Assembly: GCF_001469875.2 (NCBI RefSeq)
Contig: NZ_LOPW02000022.1
Coordinates: 73,829 to 137,828 of the forward strand
DNA length: 64,000 nucleotides
Source: Haloferax marisrubri
GTDB taxonomy: Archaea > Halobacteriota > Halobacteria > Halobacteriales > Haloferacaceae
Direction: 5' to 3'
In this document: one piece after another, positions 9,035 to 18,025 of the stretch
How positions within the stretch are numbered: position 1 is the stretch's first letter
How the letters are laid out: each line of letters begins with the position of its first letter
The notes under the pieces: generated by a model
Seen by the model: the letters and a program-made list of their open reading frames with translations, nothing else
Told to the model about the DNA's origin: nothing
The model's database searches: none
Position numbers and translations under genes: made by a program

Positions 9035-10948
9035 TTACGCGAGGAAGAACACGAGCAGGCTGACGGCCATCGCCGCGAGGATGAGCGCGAGCGCGAGCGC
9101 CCCGCCCATCGAGACGACGACGTTGGCGTGGCTGGCGAGCGTCTCCGTGCGGTCGTTGCCGAAAATCGTCACCTCGGCGCGCTCGGTCGCCATGCCGGCG
9201 ACGACGGGTTCAGTGTCCGCGAGCGCCTCGTCGACGAGTCGGTCGATGGTCTCGCGGAGTTCGTCGGGGTCGATGGCCGCGCCGACCTGATTTTCCGCCT
9301 CGACGGTGTTGACGATGTGCGTGTCGGTCGTCATGACCTCGGCCACGTCGGCTTTCGCGTCCGGCCCGTTCGTGAGCCCCTCGACGATGCGGTCGCGCAG
9401 GCCGGGTTCCATGTTGTTCCCGTCGATGAGGACGTACGCGGTCGTCTGGTCGTCGACGTTCGTCACGGCCACGCGAATGCCCAGCGGGCCGATACCCTCT
9501 CGCGGCGTCCAGTCGGTCGGGTCGAACGCCGTCCCCATGGAGAGCGGAGCGTGCGACGACGCGGAGAGTTCCTCGCCCGCGAGCCCGGCGGCGGTAATCA
9601 TGTCGAACGAGCGCTTGCTCCCCGGCGTGACGTGGCCGAGGTCGGCACCCTGGAGCCCGTTGTTGCAGTTGTGGGCGTCGACGAGGAGCACGTCTCTGAG
9701 GCCCGTCGTCCGGGCTTCGGCGGACGCCGAGAGGCCGACCGCGTACTCCACGTCGTCGGCGAACTGCGGGGCGTACGTCGACACGAGGAGCGCGTCGTCG
9801 CCGAAGCGCTGGCCGAGCATCTTCGCGTCGCCGGACTGCACGCGGACGCTTTCTGTCACGTCCGGGCTGTACTCGATGCGCTCGTAGGCGTCGTCGGCCG
9901 CGTCGAGGACCACGTCGACCTCGCGTTCGGTGACGAGGTTGAAGTCGTGGCCGGCGGTGGCGTGCGGGGGGAACGCGAGGCCCTCGGCCCGGCGGGCGAC
10001 CCGTTCGGGGAAGTTGCCGCCGCCGATTTCGCCCATCGGTCCGGGGTGAATCATCGGCAGGACGAACCGGGCCTTCTCGGTTCCGTCCTCGCGTTCGAAC
10101 GAGAGCACGGTGACGGGGACGATGGCCTCCTGGCCGAGCTGTTCGAAGAAGTCCTCCAGCTCGCGGGTCCCCTCGGCGATGTGGCCGATGAAGCCGCGGA
10201 TGAAGTCGAGGACGGACACGCCGAGGCTCCGCCGCCACGGGCGGTCGACGATGCGGAGGAAGACGTAGACGCCGAGGGCGTACACGACGCAGGTGATAGC
10301 GAGGAGTTGGAAGTGGTTCAGCGCGATGGCCGACAGCTCAGGCGGGGCCCGGTCGGGGCGGGCGAGGTAGGGCATCAGATAGGCGTCGAGGATGGGGCCG
10401 CCGACCTCGAAGAATCTGAGCGTCCCGCTGTAGACGAACAGGAGCGCGGCTGACGTGAGCGTCTGGATGCTCGCCGGGACCGCCGCGATGAGCAGCGACG
10501 ACCGCGAGACGGCCATCACGATGAGCAGGCGGAAGGCGAACACCGACGCGAGGGCGACCACGAGCGCGTCGAAGATGAACGTCTGGCCGAGGCCGGTGAA
10601 GACGGAGATGATGGCGGCCCCGGTGAGGAACGTCACGATAATCACCTCGCCGGCGAGCGCGAGGAGCGACGAGCGGTTGTGCGTCAGTTTCCCGCCGACG
10701 AACCGGTCGACGCCGGTGGTGCCGAACGCCGCGACGACAGTCGGAATCCCGATGAAGAAGATGCCTTCCCAAGCGTCTCTCCCGAGGAAGAAGATGCCCC
10801 GCCACGAGCCGGCGATATCCCCGGAGTCGAACGCGCCGATACCCGCCATCGCGGCGACGAGCAGGGCGAACCCGAGACTCGTGTACCAGCTGGGCGCGCG
10901 GAAGATGAACCGCGAGAGCCCAGCGAGGTCGCTCTGGGTGGAGGTCAT
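9035..10948 (-). CDS. DUF2070 family membrane protein
   Basis: 637 residues. The first 290 or so contain about seven TM segments (start MTSTQSDLAGLSRFIFRAPS). A large soluble domain follows with conserved-looking blocks IHPGPMGEIGGGNFPERVA and LLVDAHNCNNGL, and the protein ends with one more TM helix. The soluble block carries His and Asp clusters (HPGPMG, DAHNC, SHAPLSMG) that look like a metal-dependent active site. DUF2070 is conserved in archaea with no known role. Monocistronic by spacing. Confidence 0.85.
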   Translation of the reverse strand: MTSTQSDLAGLSRFIFRAPSWYTSLGFALLVAAMAGIGAFDSGDIAGSWRGIFFLGRDAWEGIFFIGIPTVVAAFGTTGVDRFVGGKLTHNRSSLLALAGEVIIVTFLTGAAIISVFTGLGQTFIFDALVVALASVFAFRLLIVMAVSRSSLLIAAVPASIQTLTSAALLFVYSGTLRFFEVGGPILDAYLMPYLARPDRAPPELSAIALNHFQLLAITCVVYALGVYVFLRIVDRPWRRSLGVSVLDFIRGFIGHIAEGTRELEDFFEQLGQEAIVPVTVLSFEREDGTEKARFVLPMIHPGPMGEIGGGNFPERVARRAEGLAFPPHATAGHDFNLVTEREVDVVLDAADDAYERIEYSPDVTESVRVQSGDAKMLGQRFGDDALLVSTYAPQFADDVEYAVGLSASAEARTTGLRDVLLVDAHNCNNGLQGADLGHVTPGSKRSFDMITAAGLAGEELSASSHAPLSMGTAFDPTDWTPREGIGPLGIRVAVTNVDDQTTAYVLIDGNNMEPGLRDRIVEGLTNGPDAKADVAEVMTTDTHIVNTVEAENQVGAAIDPDELRETIDRLVDEALADTEPVVAGMATERAEVTIFGNDRTETLASHANVVVSMGGALALALILAAMAVSLLVFFLA

Positions 10949-11128
10949 TTTCCGAACAGACAGAACGGAGGCCGGTAAATGTCTCGGCTTGCTTCCGAGG
11001 AACGACCGTGAGAGACCGCGTCGTGTCGCCGGATTGCGGTTTTTCCCCGCGGCGACGGAGAGAAAGAGGCGCGTCGCCGCGGAGAACGCGGTCGCGGTCG
11101 AAGGCGACCGACCGCTCGCAGTCGTCGA

Positions 11129-11680
11129 TTACTGCTCGCAGATGTCGATGAAGTTCTCGAAGACTTCCTCGCCCTCGTCGGTGTGGGCGACTTCCGGGTG
11201 CCACTGGACGCCGTAGAGGTCGCGGTCGGCGTCGCTCATGGCCTCGATGGTACACACGTCGCTCGTGGCGGTGTGTGTGAAGCCCTCGGGGACTTCCTTG
11301 ACCTCGTCGGCGTGGCTGGCCCAGACGCGGGTCTCGGGGGCGAGCGAGCCGATGAGCGGGTCGTCCTCGTCGAGGATTTCCACGTCCACGTCGGCGTAGC
11401 CGCCGTAGTCGCCGGAGCCGACGCGACCGTCGAGTTCTTCGGCGAGAATCTGCATGCCGAGACAGATGCCGAGGACGGGGACGTCGAGGTCGAGGTAGTC
11501 GGGACAGCGGCCGATGCGGTCCATGTCGGGGCCGCCGGAGAGGACGATGCCGTCCGCGTCGATGTCCGCGGGGTCGGTGTCGTTGTCGACGAGTTCGGTG
11601 TCGACGCCGAGGTCGCGGAGCGCGCGTCGTTCGAGGTGGGTGAACTGCCCGTGGTTGTCGATGACGACGATGCGGGTCAT
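11129..11680 (-). CDS. guaAA: GMP synthase, glutamine amidotransferase subunit
   Basis: 183 residues from ATG 11678-11680 (MTRIVVIDNHGQFTHLERR). The class I glutaminase triad is visible: the nucleophile Cys in VLGICLGMQIL near residue 75, and His and Glu in VQWHPEVAH near residue 163. It supplies ammonia to the separate PP-loop synthetase subunit that converts XMP to GMP; that subunit is not in this window. A longer in-frame start is rejected because family members begin here. Confidence 0.93.
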   Translation of the reverse strand: MTRIVVIDNHGQFTHLERRALRDLGVDTELVDNDTDPADIDADGIVLSGGPDMDRIGRCPDYLDLDVPVLGICLGMQILAEELDGRVGSGDYGGYADVDVEILDEDDPLIGSLAPETRVWASHADEVKEVPEGFTHTATSDVCTIEAMSDADRDLYGVQWHPEVAHTDEGEEVFENFIDICEQ

Positions 11681-11840
11681 GTCCCGGATTGGACCACCGT
11701 GCCTAAAAGTCAATCGAAGAACGCCCGAGATACGCGTATCCGTGCATCGAACTGGCACATCGGGGCGGTTAGGTCGGGGAAGGTCGCTTCGGTGTGTGGA
11801 TGGGTTCGTCGCCGCTTGTCACCTCGTCGGCTTCCGCGAC

Positions 11841-12389
11841 TCACTCGTCGCCGGCGCGGTCCCGCGCCGTCTGAAACCCGAGTTCGTCGAGTTCCTTCGT
11901 CCGGCGGCCCTCCCGCTCGGCGAGTGCCTCGACGTCGGGCGAGGCGTCGTCGTCGATGCGGGCGAACGACTTGTGGACCTTCGTGTGGCACCACCGGCAC
12001 AGCGCGACCGTGATTTCGTGGGAGGGTTCGTCGCCGTCGCCGTCACCGTCACCGTCGCCGCCGCGGCCCCCGTACGAGAGGTGGTGTTCTTCGAGTAACG
12101 GGCGGGCGGTCGAGTCGTGGGCCATGCGGACCTCTTCGAGGCCGCAGCGGATGCACTCGCGCCCGCTCGTCGTCGAGGCGTAGTGCGGGCAGTCGCGGAA
12201 GTCACAGCCCTCCGCGGCCGCGACGCAGTCGTAGTCCGCTCGGGCGCGCTCGCGGGCGAACGCCGGGTCGCGGTCGGCGTACTCGCGGGCGAGGCGACAC
12301 GCGCCGTCGCTCGTGAGGTGGTCGCAGCGGCCGGCGTGGTCGTAGGGGTCGTCGACTCCCACGGGCGTGCCTGTCGGCGTCCGCTCCAT
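11841..12389 (-). CDS. HNH-like zinc-binding protein (haloarchaeal)
   Basis: 182 residues from ATG 12387-12389. The N-terminal half has several Cys/His clusters (HAGRCDHLTSDGACRLA, GCDFRDCPHYA), then an HNH-like core: RECIRCGLEE, EEHHLSYGGRGG and CRWCHTKVHKSFARI, giving two CxxC pairs around HH and ending in WCHTKVH. A Gly/Asp repeat (GDGDGDGDGD) is inserted in the loop between them. HNH nuclease activity is possible, but the count of Cys residues suggests extra structural zinc. No mobile element is seen around it. Confidence 0.65.
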   Translation of the reverse strand: MERTPTGTPVGVDDPYDHAGRCDHLTSDGACRLAREYADRDPAFARERARADYDCVAAAEGCDFRDCPHYASTTSGRECIRCGLEEVRMAHDSTARPLLEEHHLSYGGRGGDGDGDGDGDEPSHEITVALCRWCHTKVHKSFARIDDDASPDVEALAEREGRRTKELDELGFQTARDRAGDE

Positions 12390-12491
12390 GGAGCGCGTTC
12401 GGGGCGGGGCGGGCCTAAACGTTGCTCTCGACGGCGGACGGCCCGCCGTCTCGGCGGTGGATTCATCACGCCCGCCGTCGAAGCCGCCGTC

Positions 12492-12839
12492 GTGAGACTC
12501 GTTCACCGACAGAACGGTTCCCAATCGACGCTCGCGTCGAACGTCGAGACGGCCGACTCGTTTCTCTCGCAGGCGCGCGGGCTGATGTTCCGCGGCTCCG
12601 TCCCGGACGACTACGCCCTCGTGTTCCGGTTCGACGACGCCGACCGCCACAGCCTCCACATGGTGTTCGTCCCGTTCGACATCGACGCGCTCTGGCTCGT
12701 CGGCGACGAGGTGACGAAGAAAAAGCGGCTGTCGGCGTGGACGGGCATCGGCTTCGGCATGGCCGACACCATCATCGAACTCCCCGCGGGCGCGGCAGAC
12801 GACGTGGACCCCGGCGACTTGGTCGAACTCTCGGAGTAG
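12492..12839 (+). CDS. DUF192 protein
   Basis: 115 residues from a GTG at 12492 (VRLVHRQNGSQSTLASNVE). The core is the DUF192 fold: LSQARGLMFRGSVPDDYALV, HSLHMVFVPFDIDALWL and a terminal IIELPAGAADDVDPGDLVEL. DUF192 proteins occur in bacteria and archaea without a settled function. No signal peptide is present, so the protein should be cytoplasmic. The start is chosen because the domain begins right after it; more distal starts lie inside the divergent HNH gene region. Confidence 0.8.
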   Translation: MRLVHRQNGSQSTLASNVETADSFLSQARGLMFRGSVPDDYALVFRFDDADRHSLHMVFVPFDIDALWLVGDEVTKKKRLSAWTGIGFGMADTIIELPAGAADDVDPGDLVELSE

Positions 12840-12954
12840 ACGCCGGCGCAACCGACCGACTGCGACGCCGACACCGCCGCCGACCCCCGCGCCGCCAAGT
12901 GAACGCGCTTCCAACGACGGCCCCGCCGAGACACCAATTTCTGTCGGAACCATC

Positions 12955-12962
12955 TCTTTTAT
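12955..12962 (+). promoter_or_regulatory. Predicted TATA element before leader ORF and leuA-type gene
   Basis: CTTTTATA at 12955-12962 is a clear A/T island in GC-rich DNA. At normal archaeal spacing it would start transcription near 12985-12990, just before the ATG at 12992. Confidence 0.5.
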
Positions 12963-12991
12963 ACACTCGACGACATATGTGTTCAACTACT

Positions 12992-13069
12992 ATGTCGGGA
13001 CCTACCACACCGACGGAGGATAGAGTAAGTCGTCGCGAGACGGCTGGCTGTGAAATTCGACGGTTCTAA
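12992..13069 (+). CDS. Possible 25-residue leader peptide before leuA-type gene
   Basis: ATG at 12992 opens a 25-codon frame (MSGPTTPTEDRVSRRETAGC, then EIRRF) ending TAA at 13067-13069, 22 bases before the GTG of the synthase. The predicted TATA at 12955-12962 would put the transcript start immediately before this ATG, so the short frame would be the first thing translated. It has no run of Leu, Ile or Val codons, so classical attenuation is not indicated. It could also be chance. Confidence 0.3.
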   Translation: MSGPTTPTEDRVSRRETAGCEIRRF

Positions 13070-13091
13070 CCTACAAGGACACGATTCTACC

Positions 13092-14630
<1,539 letters not shown>

Positions 14631-14723
14631 GAAAACGACCCTGTCGCGTCCGCGTTCGCTCCCGCTCCCGCTTCCCTTCTCGCGGACGACCGATTTCGCT
14701 CCGAGACCGCAGTCGACTCCGAC

Positions 14724-14903
14724 CTACTGCGTGTCTTTGGCGACGAGGTAGGTCCAGCCGCCCCGGCGCTCGAACCCGATAGCGGCGTCGCCGAGTTCCG
14801 TCTCCGCGAAGTCGGCGACGCGGCCGGTCCGGACCGTCGTCACGTCGATGCGTCGCGTCCCGTCCCGTTCGCTCGTGTCCGCGCTTGCTACGTTCGCACT
14901 CAT
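14724..14903 (-). CDS. Small conserved-looking protein, unknown
   Basis: 59 residues from ATG 14901-14903 (MSANVASADTSERDGTRRID). The C-terminal part alternates strands (ELGDAAIGFERRGGWTYLVA) in a small acidic protein with one Trp. No known domain recognised. A GATACATAT sequence on the minus strand about 22-32 bases upstream fits a TATA box. Preceded on the same strand by the 53-residue membrane protein. Confidence 0.5.
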   Translation of the reverse strand: MSANVASADTSERDGTRRIDVTTVRTGRVADFAETELGDAAIGFERRGGWTYLVAKDTQ

Positions 14904-15006
14904 ACCTGCGCTGACGCGGGCAGGGGATATGTATCGCATCCTAGTAGAGTGAAAGTGAAATCGAGGGACTGCGCGGGGGAGGCGCTCACGCGGGGGAGAG
15001 CGTGAC

Positions 15007-15168
15007 TCAGGTCGAACTCGGCTTCGAGCCCAGTCCGAAGGTGATGAGAGTGGCCACGATGACGAACACGACGCCGAAGTAGCCGGCAAGTCGGTAGACC
15101 TCGATGGTGAGCAACAGGAACAGGAGGGCGATGATGACTTCGAGTCTGTGTTCGAGTGTGGCGTCCAT
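15007..15168 (-). CDS. Small two-helix membrane protein
   Basis: 53 residues read from ATG 15166-15168: MDATLEHRLEVIIALLFLLL starts the first TM helix, a short turn with YRLAGY follows, then the second helix VVFVIVATLITFGLG and a short SKPSST tail. No homology assigned. The gene is supported by a clean frame with strong third-position GC and the typical two-helix hairpin. Same strand as the 59-residue gene 103 bases downstream. Confidence 0.55.
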   Translation of the reverse strand: MDATLEHRLEVIIALLFLLLTIEVYRLAGYFGVVFVIVATLITFGLGSKPSST

Positions 15169-15272
15169 ACGGTCCACCATTCGTGTCTGATTAGTAACTA
15201 TTTCGGCAGGCGAAGCGTGAGCCGTCGGGCGAATCAGAACCGATTTGCAAGCCAGTCTGGACTATCGAAACG

Positions 15273-15929
15273 ATGGTTGCATTCACGGAACGCGAGCGGG
15301 CGGGCGTGTACAAGTCGATATACGCGCGGCGGGACATCCGGCGGTTCGGCGCCGACCCGGTGTCCGAGGAGACGCTGGCGCGACTGCTCGACGCCGCGCA
15401 TCACGCCCCGAGCGTCGGCTTCTCGCAACCGTGGGACTTCGTGGTCGTCGAGGACGACGAGACGAAGGCGGCCGTCGCGTTCATCGCGGAGCGGGCGATT
15501 GCGGCGGCCCGCGAGGGCTACCGAGAGCCCCGAAAATCGGAGTTCGGTCGGCTGAAGTTGGAGGGCATCACCGACGCGCCGGTGAACATCTGCGTCACGT
15601 GCGACCCGACGCGGGACGCGCCGCACGTCCTTGGGCGCAACACGATGCAGGCGATGGACGCCTACTCGACGTGTCTCGCGGTGCAGAACCTCTGGCTGGC
15701 CGCGCGGGCCGAAGGCGTCGGCGTCGGCTGGGTGTCGTTTCTCTACCCGCACGAGGTCCGCGAGGTGCTCGGGATTCCGCACCACGTCGAGCCGATTGCG
15801 TATCTCTGCGTCGGCTATCCCGAAGACGGATTTCCCGAGGAGCCGGTGCTTCAGCGGGAGGGCTGGCGCGAGCGCATCGAGACGAGCGAACTCGTCCATC
15901 GAGAGCGATGGGAGGCGACATCGGACTGA
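15273..15929 (+). CDS. bluB: 5,6-dimethylbenzimidazole synthase BluB
   Basis: 218 residues of the nitroreductase fold. The start MVAFTERERAGVYKSIYARR leads into RRDIRRFGADPVSEE, and SVGFSQPWDFVVV matches the BluB FMN-binding block; LAARAEGVGVGWVSFLYPHE and VAYLC-like strands complete it. BluB destroys reduced FMN with oxygen to make the lower ligand of vitamin B12. General nitroreductase is the alternative, but the GFSQPW and GWVS blocks favour BluB. No other cobalamin gene is nearby. Confidence 0.85.
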   Translation: MVAFTERERAGVYKSIYARRDIRRFGADPVSEETLARLLDAAHHAPSVGFSQPWDFVVVEDDETKAAVAFIAERAIAAAREGYREPRKSEFGRLKLEGITDAPVNICVTCDPTRDAPHVLGRNTMQAMDAYSTCLAVQNLWLAARAEGVGVGWVSFLYPHEVREVLGIPHHVEPIAYLCVGYPEDGFPEEPVLQREGWRERIETSELVHRERWEATSD

Positions 15930-15937
15930 GAAAACCA

Positions 15938-16053
15938 GAGTCGCGGCGCGATGAGACGAGACGCGCCGCTCAGAATGTTGTGGCCGCGAGAAGCGCCGAG
16001 GGTGAGATTTGAACCTCACTCGCTCACCGTGTTCGCTCGCTGGTTCAAATCTC
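15938..16053 (+). repeat. tRNA-Ser 3' fragment repeat, copy I with hairpin
   Basis: 15938-16014 repeats 16210-16281 almost exactly (GAGTCGCGGCGCG start, CAGAATGTTGTG inside) and ends with the 3' part of the tRNA-Ser gene (GCCGAGGGTGAGATTTGAAC). The T-arm piece GAGATTTGAACC (16004-16015) is then matched by a perfect inverted copy GGTTCAAATCTC (16042-16053), forming a 12-base stem with a 26-base loop. Likely a remnant of duplication or integration at the tRNA gene. Confidence 0.7.
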
Positions 16054-16120
16054 GGGTCGTCGCAGATCCTCGTCACGCGGGGCGAGAGACACGAACGTCT
16101 CTCGCGAGGTGACGTTCGGA

Positions 16121-16186
16121 AGAAGCGCCGAGGGTGAGATTTGAACCGCAGTCGCTCCCATGCGGTCGCTCCTTGATTCAAATCTC
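16121..16186 (+). repeat. tRNA-Ser 3' fragment repeat, copy II with hairpin
   Basis: AGAAGCGCCGAGGGTGAGAT at 16121-16140 followed by TTGAAC again copies the tRNA 3' end plus five bases of its downstream flank. GAGATTTGAA (16136-16145) pairs with TTCAAATCTC (16177-16186). Copy II lacks the longer upstream repeat seen in copy I and at the real tRNA. Confidence 0.7.
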
Positions 16187-16209
16187 AGGACGTTACACAC
16201 GCGGCCACG

Positions 16210-16281
16210 GAGTCGCGGCGCGACGAGACGCGCCGCTCAGAATGTTGTGACCGCGAGAAGCGCCGAGGGTGAGATTTGAAC
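16210..16281 (+). repeat. Upstream repeat unit joined to the intact tRNA-Ser gene
   Basis: This unit matches 15938-16014 with a few changes (CGACGAGACG for CGATGAGACGAGACG; TGACC for TGGCC). It ends inside the genuine tRNA gene, so the repeated block includes both tRNA 3' sequence and its 3' flank. Confidence 0.7.
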
Positions 16282-16345
16282 TCACGTGTCCGAATGGACA
16301 GTAGATTTCGAATCTACCGCCTTGGCCGGGCTAGGCTACCTCGGC
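16261..16345 (-). tRNA. tRNA-Ser(CGA)
   Basis: On the minus strand, GCCGAGGTAGCCTAG opens the gene at 16345, the 7-base acceptor stem pairs with CCTCGGC (16262-16268) and the discriminator is G at 16261. The anticodon arm is GTAGA TTCGAAA TCTAC with anticodon CGA, reading UCG. A long variable arm (TGTCCATTCGGACA) marks a class II tRNA, which fits serine. T-arm GTGAG TTCAAAT CTCAC is canonical. No CCA is encoded and no intron is seen. Confidence 0.93.
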
Positions 16346-16540
16346 TTCCATCGTTGTCTCTCTCGCGGATAGTTTAATCCGTTTCGATTTCCGAGGGCCG
16401 CGGCGAGGTGTCGCACGGACGCAGTCGGCGAGTCTGCACCGAGAGGAACCGAGCGGGCGGACGGGGTCGGAGACGGGCGACCGACCGACCCGAATCCCGC
16501 CGACCAACGGGAATAAGTCGCACGCAGACCCGAGAGGTGT

Positions 16541-17491
16541 ATGGATATCGACACGGCCAGCGAGACGTGCGACGAGGTGCTCGACGCCATCTCGGAGGCC
16601 GTCATCGCCGACCGAGCCTTCCTCGAAACCGTCCTGACGGGCGTCCTCGCCCGCGGCCACGTCCTCCTCGAAGACGTCCCGGGAACCGGAAAGACACTTA
16701 CCGCGCGGAGCGTCGCCACCGCGCTCGGACTGTCGTTTTCCCGCGTGCAGTTCACCCCGGACCTGCTTCCCGCCGACGTGACCGGGACGAACATCTACGA
16801 CGAGCGAGACCGGTCGTTCGAGTTCTCGCCGGGCCCCATCTTCGCGAACGTCGTTCTCGCCGACGAAATCAACCGCGCGCCGCCGAAGACGCAGGCCGCC
16901 CTCCTCGAAGCGATGGAAGAGGGACAGGTGACCGTCGACGGCGAGACCCACCAGCTCCCGAGGCCGTTCTTCGTCATCGCCACCCAGAACCCCGTCGAGC
17001 AGGAGGGGACGTTCACCCTCCCCGAGGCGCAGGTCGACCGGTTCGTCGTGAAGTCGGCCATCGGCTACCCCGACCTCGACGGCGAGGTCGAACTCCTCCA
17101 CCGACGCGCGGGCCGAAGCGAACAGAGCCCGAGCGTCGAGCGCGTCCTCGACCGCGACGCCGTCGCCGCCATCCGCCGCGCCCCCGAGTCGGTCCGCGTC
17201 GAGGACGACCTCCTCGAATACATGGCGAAGCTCGTGCGGGAGACCCGCACCGACCGCCGGGTCCGCATCGGCGTCTCCCCCCGTGGGACCCAACGGCTGT
17301 TCGAGGCGACCCGCGCCCGCGCCGTCATCGAGGGCCGCGAGTTCGTCACGCCCGACGACGTAAAGCGCGTCGCGCAGTCCGTGCTCGCCCACCGCCTCGT
17401 CCTGACGCCGGACGCGCGGGTCGAAGACGTACGGAAATCAGACGTCGTCGACGACGTGCTCGGCCGGGTGACCGTGCCGACGCTGGAATGA
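16541..17491 (+). CDS. MoxR-family AAA+ ATPase
   Basis: 316 residues. Walker A is in EDVPGTGKTLTARSVA near residue 50, Walker B in NVVLADEINRAPPKTQAALL near residue 110, and sensor 1 is ATQNPVEQEGTFTLPEAQVD. A C-terminal lid follows (RIGVSPRGTQRLFEATRARA). MoxR ATPases act as chaperones for VWA/DUF58 membrane proteins. Here the partner cluster (DUF58, DUF4129) lies immediately downstream but in convergent orientation, so it is not one operon with its likely clients. Confidence 0.9.
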   Translation: MDIDTASETCDEVLDAISEAVIADRAFLETVLTGVLARGHVLLEDVPGTGKTLTARSVATALGLSFSRVQFTPDLLPADVTGTNIYDERDRSFEFSPGPIFANVVLADEINRAPPKTQAALLEAMEEGQVTVDGETHQLPRPFFVIATQNPVEQEGTFTLPEAQVDRFVVKSAIGYPDLDGEVELLHRRAGRSEQSPSVERVLDRDAVAAIRRAPESVRVEDDLLEYMAKLVRETRTDRRVRIGVSPRGTQRLFEATRARAVIEGREFVTPDDVKRVAQSVLAHRLVLTPDARVEDVRKSDVVDDVLGRVTVPTLE

Positions 17492-17518
17492 GTAGATGTT
17501 GTGAGGCGGACACGCCGC

Positions 17519-18025
17519 TCAGCGCGTGACGACCGTCACGAGCGCGACGACGCCGACCAACAGTAAGACGACGGCCGTGATGGGCTGGCCGCCGGCGGCC
17601 GCCCGGTCCGCGCCGTAGACGACCGCTGCGCCGACCGCGAGGACGACGAGCGTCGCCGCCGCGTGGACGAGTTCGAGCCGGAGCGTGTCGGTCTCGCGAC
17701 CGAGGTGCTCGCCGACAGAGCGCGCGTTCTCCGCGAGGTCCCACGCGAGTATCGACCCGAGCGTGGCGAGGAGAAGCGCCTCCGTCCCGGCCCCGCTCGC
17801 GCCCGCGAAGAGGAGCGAGAGGAAGAACAGCCCGCCCGCGGCGTCGACGATGCGCCGCGAGCCCCGGAACAGTCCGGCGGCGAGCGCGACCGTCGCGACG
17901 AGACCGCCGACCGCCGCCGTCGACGTGGTAAAACCGAGTGTGAACGTCGTGAGCCCGGCGACCGACAGCGCCATCGCGGTCCCCGTCCGGGTCGGCTTGC
18001 GGGTGATTTCGCTCACCGCGACCAC
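17519..18025 (-). CDS. Membrane protein of the MoxR/DUF58 cluster
   Basis: 168 residues with about five TM segments (VAGLTTFTLGFTTSTAAVGG; LEL then AAATLVVLAVGAAVVYGADR; a final VVLLLVGVVALVTVVTR). The start at 18023-18025 lies inside the end of the DUF58 gene (overlap 13 bases), so the two are co-translated. The family (a haloarchaeal DUF found beside DUF58/DUF4129) has no known function. Confidence 0.7.
   Translation of the reverse strand: MVAVSEITRKPTRTGTAMALSVAGLTTFTLGFTTSTAAVGGLVATVALAAGLFRGSRRIVDAAGGLFFLSLLFAGASGAGTEALLLATLGSILAWDLAENARSVGEHLGRETDTLRLELVHAAATLVVLAVGAAVVYGADRAAAGGQPITAVVLLLVGVVALVTVVTR

Noticed and set aside
15992-16190. Two extra tRNA genes downstream of tRNA-Ser
   Set aside because: Only the T-arm and 3' acceptor strand are present; no anticodon arm or 5' half exists, so they are fragments.
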